NCBI GenBank assembly: GCA_016867815.1
Contig: VGIR01000016.1
Location: 1 to 43,187, forward strand
DNA length: 43,187 nt
Direction: 5' to 3'
From: a candidate division WOR-3 bacterium
Lineage (GTDB): Bacteria > Hydrothermota > Tepidihabitantia > Tepidihabitantales > Tepidihabitantaceae
The notes below the pieces were generated by a model that worked only from the letters and a program-made list of their open reading frames with translations, made no database searches and had not been told where the DNA came from. Positions 33,816 to 41,084 of this stretch are shown in pieces. The translations under genes and the position numbers were made by a program. Numbering within the stretch: the first letter of the stretch is position 1; the number at the start of each line of letters is the position of its first letter.

Positions 33816-34937
33816 CTATCTCTCATATTTGTAGTACGCAGCACAAGCCCCCTCGGTCGACACCATGCACGGCCCGACCGGCGACTCCGGCGAGCACGTC
33901 TTGGCAAAAAGCTTGCACTCCGGCGGCACGATGACTCCGAGCATCACGTCGCCGCACCGGCAGCGCGTCTGGCGTTTGGCGTTTGGCGTTCGGAGTTCGG
34001 CGATTCTGAACCGCTTCCGGGCATCGAACTCGCGGAATCCCTGCCGGAACCCGAGACCACTGCCGCGTATCGTGCCGAGCCCGCGCCACTCCGCGTCACC
34101 GGGCTCGAAAACCGTTTCCATTACCTGTATCGCCGTCCGGTTACCTTCCGGCTTCACGCTCCGGGTGTACTGAATCTCCACTCTCGGACCGGACTTCACC
34201 TGCTCGAGCAGCATGTGAATCCCCTGCAGCACGTCCAGCGCCTCGAACCCGACCACACAACTCGGCAGGTGGTACTTGTCGCGTAGGAACTCGTAGGGCC
34301 GAGTCCCGATGATGGTCGAGACGTGACCGGGCAGGATGAACCCGTCCACGTTCACGCGGTCAGAAGATGCAATGGCTTCTAGCGCGCGCGGAATGGTCTT
34401 GAACATAGACAGTACGTAGAAGTTCGAGACCTTCGATTCCTGTGCCGCGATTACGGTCGCGGCCACGGTCGGAGCGGTCGTTTCAAAACCCACCCCGAGA
34501 AAGACGAACTGCCGGTCCGGCTCGGCCTCGGCTAGACGCATGGCATCGAGCGGCGAATACACAACGCGGACGTCGGCTCCTATCGCCTTCTCGTGCTCCA
34601 GCGAGGTCCGTGTGCCCGGCACCCGCATCATATCTCCGAATGTGACAACTGCCACGCCCTGCTCGCCGGCGATGCCGATTGCCGCGTCAATCTCCGCCTG
34701 CGCGGTCACGCAGACCGGACACCCCGGTCCGGATAGCAGCCGCAGGCGCGGGTCCACCGCCCGCCGGATGCCGAATCCGGAGATCGCCATCGTGTGCGTG
34801 CCGCAGACCTCCATCAGGTTGATTGTCCTGCGGGTCTCGCAGAGCTCGATGACAAGGTTGTTCACCCGGCTGAGCAATGCCCGCTCCAGCGCGCCCTCGT
34901 CCAGCTTCCGCGTGGCCTTGTGCTGCTCAGCTTTCAC
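33816..34937 (-). CDS. hypD: Hydrogenase maturation protein HypD
   Basis: This is a 373-residue iron-sulfur scaffold protein that, with HypC and HypE, builds the Fe(CN)2CO group. Seen are LMEVCGTHTMAISGFG (active Cys), LLSGPGCPVCVTAQAEID, FLGVGFETTAPTVAA, GFILPGHVSTIIG, and the C-terminal cluster region CRCGDVMLG...IVPPECKLFAKTC...GPCMVSTEGACAAYYKYER. At residues ~309-324 the peptide RIAELRTPNAKRQTR is encoded by ggcgtttggcgtttggcgttcgg words (33966-34000), an in-frame insertion just before the CRCG cluster ligand. The ATG is six bases from a -10 box (leaderless). hypC, hypF and a hydrogenase are not in the window. Confidence 0.95.
   Translation of the reverse strand: MKAEQHKATRKLDEGALERALLSRVNNLVIELCETRRTINLMEVCGTHTMAISGFGIRRAVDPRLRLLSGPGCPVCVTAQAEIDAAIGIAGEQGVAVVTFGDMMRVPGTRTSLEHEKAIGADVRVVYSPLDAMRLAEAEPDRQFVFLGVGFETTAPTVAATVIAAQESKVSNFYVLSMFKTIPRALEAIASSDRVNVDGFILPGHVSTIIGTRPYEFLRDKYHLPSCVVGFEALDVLQGIHMLLEQVKSGPRVEIQYTRSVKPEGNRTAIQVMETVFEPGDAEWRGLGTIRGSGLGFRQGFREFDARKRFRIAELRTPNAKRQTRCRCGDVMLGVIVPPECKLFAKTCSPESPVGPCMVSTEGACAAYYKYER
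33966..34008. repeat. CGTTTGGCGTTTGGCGTTCGG words inside hypD
   Basis: A near-tandem 7-base word tract in the hypD frame; the reverse complement of the word at 17410-17440 in the uvrA N-terminal extension. Confidence 0.85.
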
Positions 34938-34943
34938 TGCTTG

Positions 34944-34971
34944 ATTCTATCCGCGCGTCGTCGTGGGTCAA
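34944..34971 (-). promoter_or_regulatory. Promoter of hypD, leaderless
   Basis: On the minus strand TTGACC (34966-34971), a 16-base spacer and TAGAAT (34944-34949). The hypD ATG begins at 34937, six bases past the -10 box, so the transcript should start at the start codon. Confidence 0.75.
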
Positions 34972-35019
34972 CCAACTGAGTCCTTCGCTGCGGTTCCAAG
35001 GTCAACGCCGGCGCTGCTG

Positions 35020-35047
35020 TTGACGATCGCTCGGCGCGGTCTAGAAT
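35020..35047 (+). promoter_or_regulatory. Promoter of the Gly-repeat protein gene
   Basis: TTGACG (35020-35025), a 16-base spacer and TAGAAT (35042-35047). Unlike the leaderless set it is followed by a leader of about 130 bases and a GGGAGG ribosome site at 35172-35177. Confidence 0.65.
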
Positions 35048-35181
35048 CCTAGCGAGGTTCAGATGACACGCCGGCTACCACGACCGCCTGTCCCCGAAGT
35101 CCCCAATGGCGGCGTCCCCGGCTCGTCCATGAAGAGGTCAGTCGCCACGGTACCAGGAGACCATTGCATGTGGGAGGGCCA

Positions 35182-37395
35182 ATGAGAAGTGTGCTTACGC
35201 TGCTAGTGTTCACCAGCTCCTTCGCCGTCGCTGCGGATAGCCCAGGGGTTTCGCCGCAGACAGACGCAATCCACAGACTCCAGACCACAAGCTACGGAGC
35301 GGAGTCGATCACGATTCCGCAGATGCTGTCGTATCAGGGCAAGCTGACCGACACCTTGGGCGTGCCGGTGGGCGATACGACCTATCAGGCTACGTTCCGG
35401 CTCTATACCGTTGCGACCGGCGGCGTTTGGTTCTGGAACGAGACGCAGACGGTGCGGACCCGGGGCGGGCTATTTTCGGCCCTGCTCGGCTCGGTCGCAC
35501 AGATAGAGTCGGTTCCGATCTCGGGCAAACTGTATCTCGGCATGGCTGTCGCCGGTGGGGCGGAGCTATCGCCGCGCCTGCGGCTGGTCGGCAGCGCCTA
35601 CAGCTACCTTGCCGGCAAATCAGCGAATACCGACCTGCTCCAAGGCAAGGACACGACCGCGTTCGTACGGACCGGGCAGGTCAACTCGGTTACGACCGGC
35701 ATGCTCGTCGACGGGACGATTGTTGCGACTGACCTTGACCAGATGGGGGCAGCAACAGGGCAGGTGATGAAATGGACCGGCTCGGCTTGGGCTCCGCGCA
35801 ACGACAGCGTGGGTACCGGTGGCAACGGAACGGTCAGGAAGGTGGTGCAGTCCACCGGCGTTGTGTGCTCGCCCAACCCCATTACCGACTCTGGTACAGT
35901 GAGATTCGACACGTCCTACGGCGACAGCCGCTATATCAAGAACCAGTTCGCGTCGAATCAGTTCGCCAGTTGGCGCATCGCCGGTCAAGGGTCTTGTTCG
36001 GCCAACTCGGCAGGCGATGGCGCGCTCAAGGGTACAAACGCCAGCCCCACTGGCTATGGCGTCTGGGGCAGCAGCACCGACAATCTCGGCGTCTACGGCA
36101 GCAGTATCACCGGCCGGGGCGTCTTCGGTTCGGCTACCTCCGGCCCGGGCGTATACGGAAGCAGCGGCAGCAGCCATGGCGTGGTCGGCAACAGCAACAG
36201 CGGCGATGGTGTCTACGGCGGGAGCTCCGGCGGCTATGGCATCCACGGTGCGAGCTCAGGCAGTTGCGGAGTAGCCGGCCAGAGCACTGGCAACGATGGA
36301 GTCTATGGAACGTCAATCGCAGCCGGCTGTGCCGGCGTGCACGGCAAGTCAACTGCGAGTGGTGCCGGGTATGGCGTCTGGGGCGAAGACAGCCTGGGGC
36401 ATGGTGTGTACGGTGTCAGTTACGACAGCAGTGGTGTGTACGGCAAAAGCAACGCCGGCTACGGCGTCATCGGTAGAAGTGCCACCGGTCCTGGCGTTGC
36501 AGGCATAAGCATGGGCTCCTACGGCGCCTATGACTCGAGTGGCAGCTCCACTGGCGTCTACGGCGCGACCGCAGGGACAAACCAGAGCGGCGTGGCGGGA
36601 ATCGCGCACGGGAGCGGAGGTACCGGAGTGTTTGGGCACGCTAACGGCGGAGGCACCTGCACCGGCGCACGTGGTTTGGCCGACGGGAGTCTTATCAACT
36701 ATGCCGTCAGGGGCGACGCCTCCGGCGGCAGCTCCAACTATGGCGTGCGCGGCTCTGCAAGCGGTGGCAACAGCTACGGTCTGTATGGAGAAGCAACGGG
36801 CATCGGCTCCAACTGTGGCGTGTACGGAACCGCAAGCGGCGGGGCGTCGAACTACGCCGGCTACTTCAGCGGCGACGTCACGGTCACAGGCAATCTCTCC
36901 AAGGGCGGTGGCTCATTCCAGATCGACCACCCGCTCGACCCCGAGAACAAATACCTGTTCCACTCCTTTGTCGAGAGCCCGGACATGATGAACATCTACA
37001 ACGGCAACACTCGGACGGATGCTTCCGGGCATGCCACAGTCGCTCTACCGGACTGGTTCGAGGCGCTGAACCGAGACTTCCGCTACCAGTTGACGGTGAT
37101 TGATGAAGGTGACGGCGACGGGTTCGCGCAGGCCAAGGTCGTGCGGGGGGTGAAGAACAACGCGTTCGTCATCCGGACGAGCGTACCACTGACCGCAGTA
37201 TCCTGGCAGGTGACGGGCATCAGAAAGGACCCATACGCGAATGCCCACCGTGTGCAGGTGGAGGTAGCCAAGTCGGACGGCGAGCGGGGCAAGTACCTCC
37301 ACCCTGACGCGCACGGACGGCCGCGAGGGGACGGAGTCGGCAACGTAGCGACCCCGGATGGCCGTCATACTTCCGCGGCGACCCGACCGAGGTAA
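35182..37395 (+). CDS. Secreted Gly-rich 10-residue-repeat protein, tail-fibre-like
   Basis: This is a 737-residue protein. ATG 35182 follows GGGAGG by four to five bases and opens a signal peptide (SVLTLLVFTSSFAVAADS). Residues ~40-290 form an N-terminal domain (PQMLSYQGKLTDTLGVPV, FRLYTVATGGVWFWNE, LGSAYSYLAGKS-type segments) common to large surface proteins. Residues ~293-565 are about 24 tandem units of G-V-(Y/W/F/V)-G-x-S-x-x-G-x, first exactly 10 residues each and later 12-13. The C-terminal ~160 residues (FQIDHPLDPENKYLFHSFVES, LPDWFEALNRDFRYQLTVI, VSWQVTGIRKDPYANAH) form a conserved module seen at the end of tail-fibre-like and surface proteins. A beta-helical or trimeric fibre at the cell surface is likely. 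The binding partner is unknown, and no phage genes are nearby. Confidence 0.75.
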   Translation: MRSVLTLLVFTSSFAVAADSPGVSPQTDAIHRLQTTSYGAESITIPQMLSYQGKLTDTLGVPVGDTTYQATFRLYTVATGGVWFWNETQTVRTRGGLFSALLGSVAQIESVPISGKLYLGMAVAGGAELSPRLRLVGSAYSYLAGKSANTDLLQGKDTTAFVRTGQVNSVTTGMLVDGTIVATDLDQMGAATGQVMKWTGSAWAPRNDSVGTGGNGTVRKVVQSTGVVCSPNPITDSGTVRFDTSYGDSRYIKNQFASNQFASWRIAGQGSCSANSAGDGALKGTNASPTGYGVWGSSTDNLGVYGSSITGRGVFGSATSGPGVYGSSGSSHGVVGNSNSGDGVYGGSSGGYGIHGASSGSCGVAGQSTGNDGVYGTSIAAGCAGVHGKSTASGAGYGVWGEDSLGHGVYGVSYDSSGVYGKSNAGYGVIGRSATGPGVAGISMGSYGAYDSSGSSTGVYGATAGTNQSGVAGIAHGSGGTGVFGHANGGGTCTGARGLADGSLINYAVRGDASGGSSNYGVRGSASGGNSYGLYGEATGIGSNCGVYGTASGGASNYAGYFSGDVTVTGNLSKGGGSFQIDHPLDPENKYLFHSFVESPDMMNIYNGNTRTDASGHATVALPDWFEALNRDFRYQLTVIDEGDGDGFAQAKVVRGVKNNAFVIRTSVPLTAVSWQVTGIRKDPYANAHRVQVEVAKSDGERGKYLHPDAHGRPRGDGVGNVATPDGRHTSAATRPR
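36058..36870 (+). repeat. Coding tandem repeat, 30-bp unit
   Basis: About 24 degenerate units within the Gly-repeat gene; the first ones keep a strict 30-base period (ggcgtctacggcagcagc-type), the last nine lengthen to 36-39 bases. The variation is mainly in the four positions between S and the next G. Confidence 0.85.
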
Positions 37396-37856
37396 TACGC
37401 CGATGGTGAGCCTAGCGTGTCCGGCGCGCTTCTTCATGTGGTTAGGCGCGCTGCAGCATACCTAACTGGCTGACAAGCAAGCCGTTAGACGCGGGCAACG
37501 TAGCCTAAGCGGCGATCTCTGGAATCGCCTTGGGAACCGTTCCCGGAACGGTTCGGGAGGCGGTTCGGAAGACCCCTCCAGCAGGGACTTGCGCGGCTAT
37601 TCTGATGGGCACGGACGGGGCCTGTTGCCGTGCGATTTGGAGATGCACGAGCAGGGCGATTTCCGCGGCGATTCGCGAGTGAACTCGCAAAGTCAGTCGC
37701 GGGAGGATTGCGGCGGCGACTTCCGGCTAGAACGGGAATGCGGTTTGCCGAGCCACCTCGAAGGCGACTGCGAGGATGACTCGCGACGCGACTGAGAGAG
37801 CGTCAGTACGCGTTGCCGGCTCAGTCAAGGCGAGTAGGCCGAACTGCCGGACGCGC
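37396..37856. other. Gene-free stretch with hairpins and TCGC-rich repeats
   Basis: No supported gene. 37441-37490 holds GTTAGG...CCTAAC...GTTAGAC, where CTAAC-T-GGCT pairs with AGCC-GTTAG, a shape loosely like a small attC site. Then come GGCGAT/ATCGCC (37511-37529) and the nearly perfect palindrome GAACCGTTCC-C-GGAACGGTTC (37534-37554). From 37640 to 37800 the sequence is periodic in gcgactcgc/ttcgcg words every 9-12 bases, a decayed repeat array. The pair of genes downstream has its own promoter at 37857. Confidence 0.55.
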
Positions 37857-37885
37857 TTGACGCTGGCAGGGAATGCACATAGACT
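37857..37885 (+). promoter_or_regulatory. Promoter of the MNT/HEPN pair
   Basis: TTGACG (37857-37862), a 17-base spacer and TAGACT (37880-37885), six bases before the GTG at 37892; a leaderless layout. Confidence 0.65.
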
Positions 37886-37891
37886 AGACCC

Positions 37892-38194
37892 GTGAACCCA
37901 CGTATTCAGTTTGACCGAGGGAAGATCGCCCAGCTCTGTCGGAAACATCACGTCCGGAGCCTGGCCGTTTTCGGATCGGTCCTCCGGGACGATTTCCGGC
38001 CGGACTCGGACGTTGACGTGCTGGTCGAGTTCGAACCCGATGCCCGCCCGAGCCTCTTCGACCTGGCGGAGATGAGCGAGGAACTGAAGGAGATGGTGGG
38101 CCGGGATGTAGACCTCGTCGAGAAGGCCGGCCTGCGCAACCCGTTCCGGAAAAAGTCCATTCTGGATACTGCCGAGCTCGTGTATGCGTCCTGA
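37892..38194 (+). CDS. mntA: MNT-domain nucleotidyltransferase antitoxin
   Basis: This is a 100-residue minimal nucleotidyltransferase. The motif G-S-x-x-R-(x)n-S-D-x-D is present as FGSVLRDDFRPDSDVDVLVEF (residues ~27-47), with the metal-binding aspartates, followed by the usual helices (LFDLAEMSEELKEMVGRDVDLV). In HepT/MntA modules such a protein AMPylates a Tyr of the partner and so blocks its RNase activity. It starts with GTG six bases from a -10 box and overlaps the HEPN gene by 11 bases. The antitoxin role is inferred from the pairing. Confidence 0.9.
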   Translation: MNPRIQFDRGKIAQLCRKHHVRSLAVFGSVLRDDFRPDSDVDVLVEFEPDARPSLFDLAEMSEELKEMVGRDVDLVEKAGLRNPFRKKSILDTAELVYAS

Positions 38195-38534
38195 GGATAA
38201 GGACGCGGCCCTGCTCTGGGACATGCGCGAGGCGGCGCACGCCATCGGCACGTTCATGCTGGGCGTGAGCTTTGTCAAGTTCGAGGGCGACAAGATGGTA
38301 CGTTCCGCGGTCGAACGCCAGTTCCTCATCATCGGTGAGGCTGCGCGGCAGATCTCGCCCGAGTTCCGGGAACAGCATCCGGAAGTGCCGTGGCGCGGCG
38401 TCGTCGGACTGCGTAACGTGCTGGCGCACGATTATGGTGAGGTACTGGTAGAGCGTCTGTGGCTGTACGCCACTCAGCGCATCCCGGAACTCATCAACCT
38501 GCTCGATTCGCTCGTCCCACCCGAGACAATCTGA
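38184..38534 (+). CDS. hepT: HepT-like HEPN toxin (DUF86)
   Basis: This is a 116-residue all-helical HEPN protein. The RNase motif R-x4-H is RNVLAH (Arg77, His82) followed by D-Y, so the H-x-Y tyrosine (Tyr84) that MntA-type partners modify is present. Upstream helices LLWDMREAAHAIGTFM and VERQFLIIGEAARQIS fit the DUF86 pattern. It is the second gene of an overlapping antitoxin-toxin pair. Expected activity is RNA cleavage (for example of tRNA) when unmodified. Confidence 0.9.
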   Translation: MRPEDKDAALLWDMREAAHAIGTFMLGVSFVKFEGDKMVRSAVERQFLIIGEAARQISPEFREQHPEVPWRGVVGLRNVLAHDYGEVLVERLWLYATQRIPELINLLDSLVPPETI

Positions 38535-38572
38535 AGGCGGACTCGGTTCCGGAATCCGGGAACAGACGGCCG

Positions 38573-39004
38573 CTAGCCGTGAACCACTAGCTGGGGCTGG
38601 TTAAGCCCCAGCGGCCCAAGTTCCCGGATACGGGTCGTGAACGCGGTAACGGCATCCGCGAACCGTTGACCTTCGGACGCCGACACCCAGTTGAGCTCCA
38701 GCCGCTCCGGCTCGATGCCGAGCCCGTCCAGCAGGTTCTTGAGCAGGAATACCCGCTTCTCGGTCTTGTAGTTGCCGGAAACGTAGTGGCAGTCACCGGG
38801 ATGGCAGCCGCCGATGAAAACGCCGTCCGCACCGTCTTTGAATGCCTTGAGCAGGAACTGCGGGTCAATCCTGCCCGAGCACATCACGCGGATGATGCGC
38901 AGGTTGGCCGGGTACTTCATGCGCGATGTCCCGGCCAGGTCGGCGCCCGCGTAGCAGCACCAGTTACAGGCGAAACCGATGATTGTAGGGTTGAACTCAG
39001 CCAT
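38573..39004 (-). CDS. mvhD: MvhD-type iron-sulfur subunit
   Basis: This is a 143-residue [2Fe-2S] protein of the methyl-viologen-reducing hydrogenase delta family. Cys13, Cys16 and Cys17 lie in FACNWCCYAGAD; further conserved Cys are in VMCSGRIDP and IGGCHPGDCHY. In known complexes MvhD passes electrons between a hydrogenase or dehydrogenase and HdrA. Here the start directly abuts the hdrA stop, and it is the last gene of etfB-etfA-hdrA-mvhD, so the donor may be something other than a hydrogenase. Confidence 0.93.
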   Translation of the reverse strand: MAEFNPTIIGFACNWCCYAGADLAGTSRMKYPANLRIIRVMCSGRIDPQFLLKAFKDGADGVFIGGCHPGDCHYVSGNYKTEKRVFLLKNLLDGLGIEPERLELNWVSASEGQRFADAVTAFTTRIRELGPLGLNQPQLVVHG

Positions 39005-41014
39005 CTACGCCTCCGTCCCCGTACCGCTGACTGCCAGCTGCTCACTGCCAGCCGCCTTGCTCAGCAAAGCGTCAAGCTGCGCGTCGATTTGCACGCTGGT
39101 GTAGTGCTTCAGCGTGATGGCCGCGGACGGGCAGGCCGCCGGGCAGACGCCGCAGCCCTTGCAGAGAATCTGGTTCACTGTCATCACGTGCTTCTGCTCG
39201 TCGTAGACAAGCGCCTGATAGGGACAGAGCGCCTCGCAGATGTGGCAGGACGAACAAGCCTCTTCCTTGATCTCAGCTACGATCGGATCAACCTTCACCT
39301 TGCCCTTGTTGAGCAGACCTATGGCGGACGACGCCGCACCCTTGGCCTGGGCCACCGTATCCGGGATATCCTTGGGCCCCTGGGCGCACCCGGCGAGGTA
39401 GACGCCGTCGATGTTGGTATCCACGGGCCGCAGCTTGGGATGGGCCTCGAGATAGAACCGGTCCGACGAAAGCGAGAGCTTGAGGGTCTGGGCGAGCTCC
39501 AGGTAGCCTTCGGCCGGGACCAGCCCGACCCCGAGCACGACCATGTCGGTCTCGTGCTCGATGACCTTGCCGAGCAGGGTGTCATCCACTCGCACCACGA
39601 GCTTGCCCTTGCGCCGGAATATCTCGGATGGCTTGCCGCGCTTGAACCTGACGCCCTCATCTCTCACCCGGTCGTAGAACTCCTCGAATCCCTTGCCGTA
39701 GGCGCGAATGTCCATGTAGTAGCTGGTGACTTCGCAGCCGGGCATCTTGTCCTTGAGCAGATGGGCCTGCTTGATAACGAACATGCAACAGACGCGCGAG
39801 CAGTACTCGTTGCCTACCGCCTTGTCGCGCGAGCCGACGCAGTGGATGAAAACCACGTCTTTCGGCTCCTCGCCGTCGCTGATCTTCGTGATGTGGCCGC
39901 CGGTAGGCCCGCCCGCCGAGCTGAGCCGCTCGAACTCAAGCGATGTCAGAACGTCCGGGTACTTGCCGTACCCGTACTCGGGCAGGGTCGTGGCGTCGAA
40001 CACATCGGTCCCGGTTGCTATCACTATAGCCCCGACCTCGATCTCGCGGTCAACGTCCTTCTGGTCGAAGTCAATGCACTTCTTCTCGCAGGCCTGCAGG
40101 CACTTGCCGCAAGCCAGCGGCAGGCTGCCCAGGCACTGTTTCTCATTCCGCACGAAGGCCGACGGCACCGCCTGAGGGAACGGCTGGTAGACGGCGGTGC
40201 GGGTCGCCAGCCCCAGGTCGAACTCGTTCGGGAACCGCTGCGGGCAGACCTTGGCGCAGTCCCCGCACGCCGTGCACTGCTTCACGTCCACGAACCGCGC
40301 CTTCTGGTGCACGGTTACCGTGAAGTTGCCGACGAATCCGGAGACCTTCTTCACGGTCGACAGCGTCAGCAGTTCTACATTCGGGTGGCGCGATACATCC
40401 ACCATCTTCGGCGTGAGAATGCAGGCCGAGCAGTCGAGGGTCGGAAAGGTCTTGTCGAGCTGGGCCATGTGCCCGCCGATGGACGGTTCTTTCTCGACCA
40501 GGTAGACCTTGTGCCCGGCCTCGGCGATGTCGAGGGCAGCCTGGATGCCGGAAATGCCCGCCCCGACCACCATCACCGCCTTGGTCACATCCGCGTATCG
40601 GTCCTCCAGCGGCTCGAGCAGGTTCGCCCGCGCCACCGAACTGCGGACCAGGTCCTTCGCCTTCTCGGTCGCCTCAGCCCTGTCTACGTGCACCCACGAA
40701 CACTGCTCGCGGATATTGCACATCTCGAAGAGGTACGGGTTCATTCCGGAGCCGAACACCGCGCCGCGGAACGTCGGCTCGTGCATGCGCGGAGAACAGG
40801 CCGCCACGACGACGCGGGTCAGCCCCAACTCCTTGATGTCTCTCTTGACCAGGTCCTGGCCCGGATCCGAGCACATGTACATGTAGTCGCGGCCGATGAC
40901 GACGTTGGGCAGGGTCATCGCGTACTCGGCCACCGCCTTCACGTCGACGGTCTGGGCAATGTTGATGCCGCAGTGGCAGACATAGACGCCTATCTTCGGA
41001 GCGTTCTTCGCCAT
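39005..41014 (-). CDS. hdrA: HdrA-like FAD/iron-sulfur subunit
   Basis: This is a 669-residue flavoprotein of the heterodisulfide reductase A family, the bifurcating-type flavin subunit. In order: IGVYVCHCGINIAQ (N-terminal Cys), VVVAACSPRMHEPTF, the dinucleotide fold VMVVGAGISGIQAALDIAEAG, TLDCSACILTPKMVDV, a ferredoxin-like cluster motif CTACGDCAKVCP with CGKCLQACEKKC, GYGKYPDVLTSLEFERL, HCVGSRD, CSRVCC, then two 4Fe4S motifs CSSCHICEALCP and CKGCGVCPAACP near the end. The last ~12 residues (GSEQLAVSGTGTEA) are encoded by cagctgctcactgccagc words and are not family sequence. No HdrB or HdrC is adjacent. Confidence 0.95.
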   Translation of the reverse strand: MAKNAPKIGVYVCHCGINIAQTVDVKAVAEYAMTLPNVVIGRDYMYMCSDPGQDLVKRDIKELGLTRVVVAACSPRMHEPTFRGAVFGSGMNPYLFEMCNIREQCSWVHVDRAEATEKAKDLVRSSVARANLLEPLEDRYADVTKAVMVVGAGISGIQAALDIAEAGHKVYLVEKEPSIGGHMAQLDKTFPTLDCSACILTPKMVDVSRHPNVELLTLSTVKKVSGFVGNFTVTVHQKARFVDVKQCTACGDCAKVCPQRFPNEFDLGLATRTAVYQPFPQAVPSAFVRNEKQCLGSLPLACGKCLQACEKKCIDFDQKDVDREIEVGAIVIATGTDVFDATTLPEYGYGKYPDVLTSLEFERLSSAGGPTGGHITKISDGEEPKDVVFIHCVGSRDKAVGNEYCSRVCCMFVIKQAHLLKDKMPGCEVTSYYMDIRAYGKGFEEFYDRVRDEGVRFKRGKPSEIFRRKGKLVVRVDDTLLGKVIEHETDMVVLGVGLVPAEGYLELAQTLKLSLSSDRFYLEAHPKLRPVDTNIDGVYLAGCAQGPKDIPDTVAQAKGAASSAIGLLNKGKVKVDPIVAEIKEEACSSCHICEALCPYQALVYDEQKHVMTVNQILCKGCGVCPAACPSAAITLKHYTSVQIDAQLDALLSKAAGSEQLAVSGTGTEA
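39026..39052. repeat. CTGCCAGCTGCTCACTGCCAGC word at the hdrA end
   Basis: A repeat word that encodes the C-terminal tail of HdrA. A different kind of word repeat, TCTGAGCTCTGG, fills the spacer at 41035-41080 upstream of hdrA. Confidence 0.6.
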
Positions 41015-41027
41015 ACCTACTCCCCGC

Positions 41028-41084
41028 TCTCAGTTCTGAGCTCTGGTCTCTGGTTTCTGAGCTCTGGACTGTCCAATCCCGCCA
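41028..41084. repeat. TTCTGAGCTCTGG word repeats
   Basis: ctcagttctgagctctggtc, tctggtttctgagctctgg: tandem-like words in the etfA-hdrA spacer; no ORF and no clear ribosome site for hdrA. Confidence 0.7.

Noticed and set aside
36058-36870. Regular 30-base repeats considered as a CRISPR array
   Set aside because: The repeats are degenerate, contiguous without spacers, and in frame with a protein of regular Gly-Val-Tyr-Gly units.
37505-37795. Small ORFs on both strands in the repeat-rich gap
   Set aside because: They translate the TCGC-periodic and palindromic sequence, have no ribosome sites and match no protein pattern.
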